Positions 63,917-64,000 of a DNA stretch of 64,000 bases are shown piece after piece; positions within the stretch are counted from its first letter, which is position 1; each line of letters starts with the position of its first letter. Origin of the DNA: Salinibacterium sp. G-O1 (lineage in GTDB: Bacteria > Actinomycetota > Actinomycetes > Actinomycetales > Microbacteriaceae). Location: NCBI RefSeq assembly GCF_030063305.1, contig NZ_JASISV010000002.1:558001-622000 (forward strand). The letters are read 5' to 3'. The notes beneath the pieces were generated by a model. The model saw only the letters and a program-made list of their open reading frames with translations, was not told the DNA's origin and did no database searches. The position numbers and the translations under genes were made by a program.

Positions 63917-64000
63917 CTAACCCCCGGAAATGGGAGAGGGCAGCCGCCCCAACCCCTCGAGCAGCGGCGTCAGCTCGGAGGCCAGGCTCACCCTGATCCA
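63917..64000 (-). CDS. PLP-dependent aminotransferase, C-terminal end (partial)
   Basis: The last 27 codons of a minus-strand gene run off the window: WIRVSLASELTPLLEGLGRL, then PSPISGG and TAG. WIRVSLA resembles the end of class I/II aminotransferases, where the Arg binds the substrate carboxylate. The rest of the gene is outside the window, so specificity is unknown. Confidence 0.6.
   Translation of the reverse strand, partial: WIRVSLASELTPLLEGLGRLPSPISGG

Overview
The window is a stretch of a high-GC actinobacterial chromosome, most likely from the family Microbacteriaceae. This is inferred from GC-rich codon use, from housekeeping gene orders (dusB-dgt-dnaG; hrcA-dnaJ-rsmE-HIT-phoH-ybeY-CBS/CorC-era), from GTG/TTG starts and tight ATGA/TGATG overlaps, and from a Leu-rich leader peptide before leuA. 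No phage, insertion sequence or CRISPR array is visible.

Layout. 1-5 kb: the 3' part of a giant exported Ig-repeat protein ending in a PxKF domain, then a small DUF6907-like protein. 5-7.2 kb: a NarL-type response regulator and an 8-TM histidine kinase. 7.4 kb: tRNA-Asn with a strong terminator. 7.6-15 kb: an oligopeptide-type ABC transporter operon (binding lipoprotein, two permeases, a fused double ATPase and a third ATPase with a changed catalytic residue) plus a D-2-hydroxyacid dehydrogenase. 15-20 kb: dnaG, dgt, dusB. 20-25 kb: a YbaK deacylase, a membrane protein, a FrnE-like oxidoreductase with a 46-residue Cys-containing partner, a secreted trypsin-like protease, an AbiEi/DUF559-like protein and glyS. 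25-33 kb: an NAD biosynthesis operon (nrtR-nadA-nadB-nadC-iscS-like) followed by an oxidoreductase and a PLP enzyme. 33-36.4 kb: uppS, recO, an NmrA-like protein and a TRIC-family protein. 36.9-45.2 kb: a co-directional surface-glycan cluster, visibly richer in A+T, that looks acquired. 45.3-47.3 kb: leuA with its leader attenuator. 47.3-50.4 kb: a lipoprotein and two tandem paralogous secreted proteins. 50.5-57.6 kb: era to hrcA, with a degenerate CIRCE operator. 57.7-64 kb: two DUF4870 proteins, hemW, an acyl-CoA dehydrogenase, lepA, a DUF4190 protein and the tail of an aminotransferase.

The most unusual item is a family of four dispersed elements of almost constant length (94, 94, 94 and 95 bp), at about 17.2, 22.7, 23.8 and 33.2 kb. 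Each is bounded by inverted copies of a TTCGGAAATTCAGGAAA-type sequence and encloses an unrelated interior of constant length. They resemble REPINs (paired inverted REP sequences), but I know of no description of them. Two copies sit beside GCC-trinucleotide tracts, and one has been absorbed into the 3' end of a coding sequence, adding a repeat-encoded Gly-rich tail.

Functional coupling visible in the sequence: NrtR probably represses its own operon through nested palindromes just upstream; HrcA probably represses hrcA-dnaJ; leucine supply probably controls leuA through a 14-residue leader peptide and an overlapping hairpin; the glycan genes supply glycosyltransferases, an acyltransferase, a flippase, a polymerase and a glycan-processing enzyme, but no initiating sugar-phosphate transferase lies in the window.
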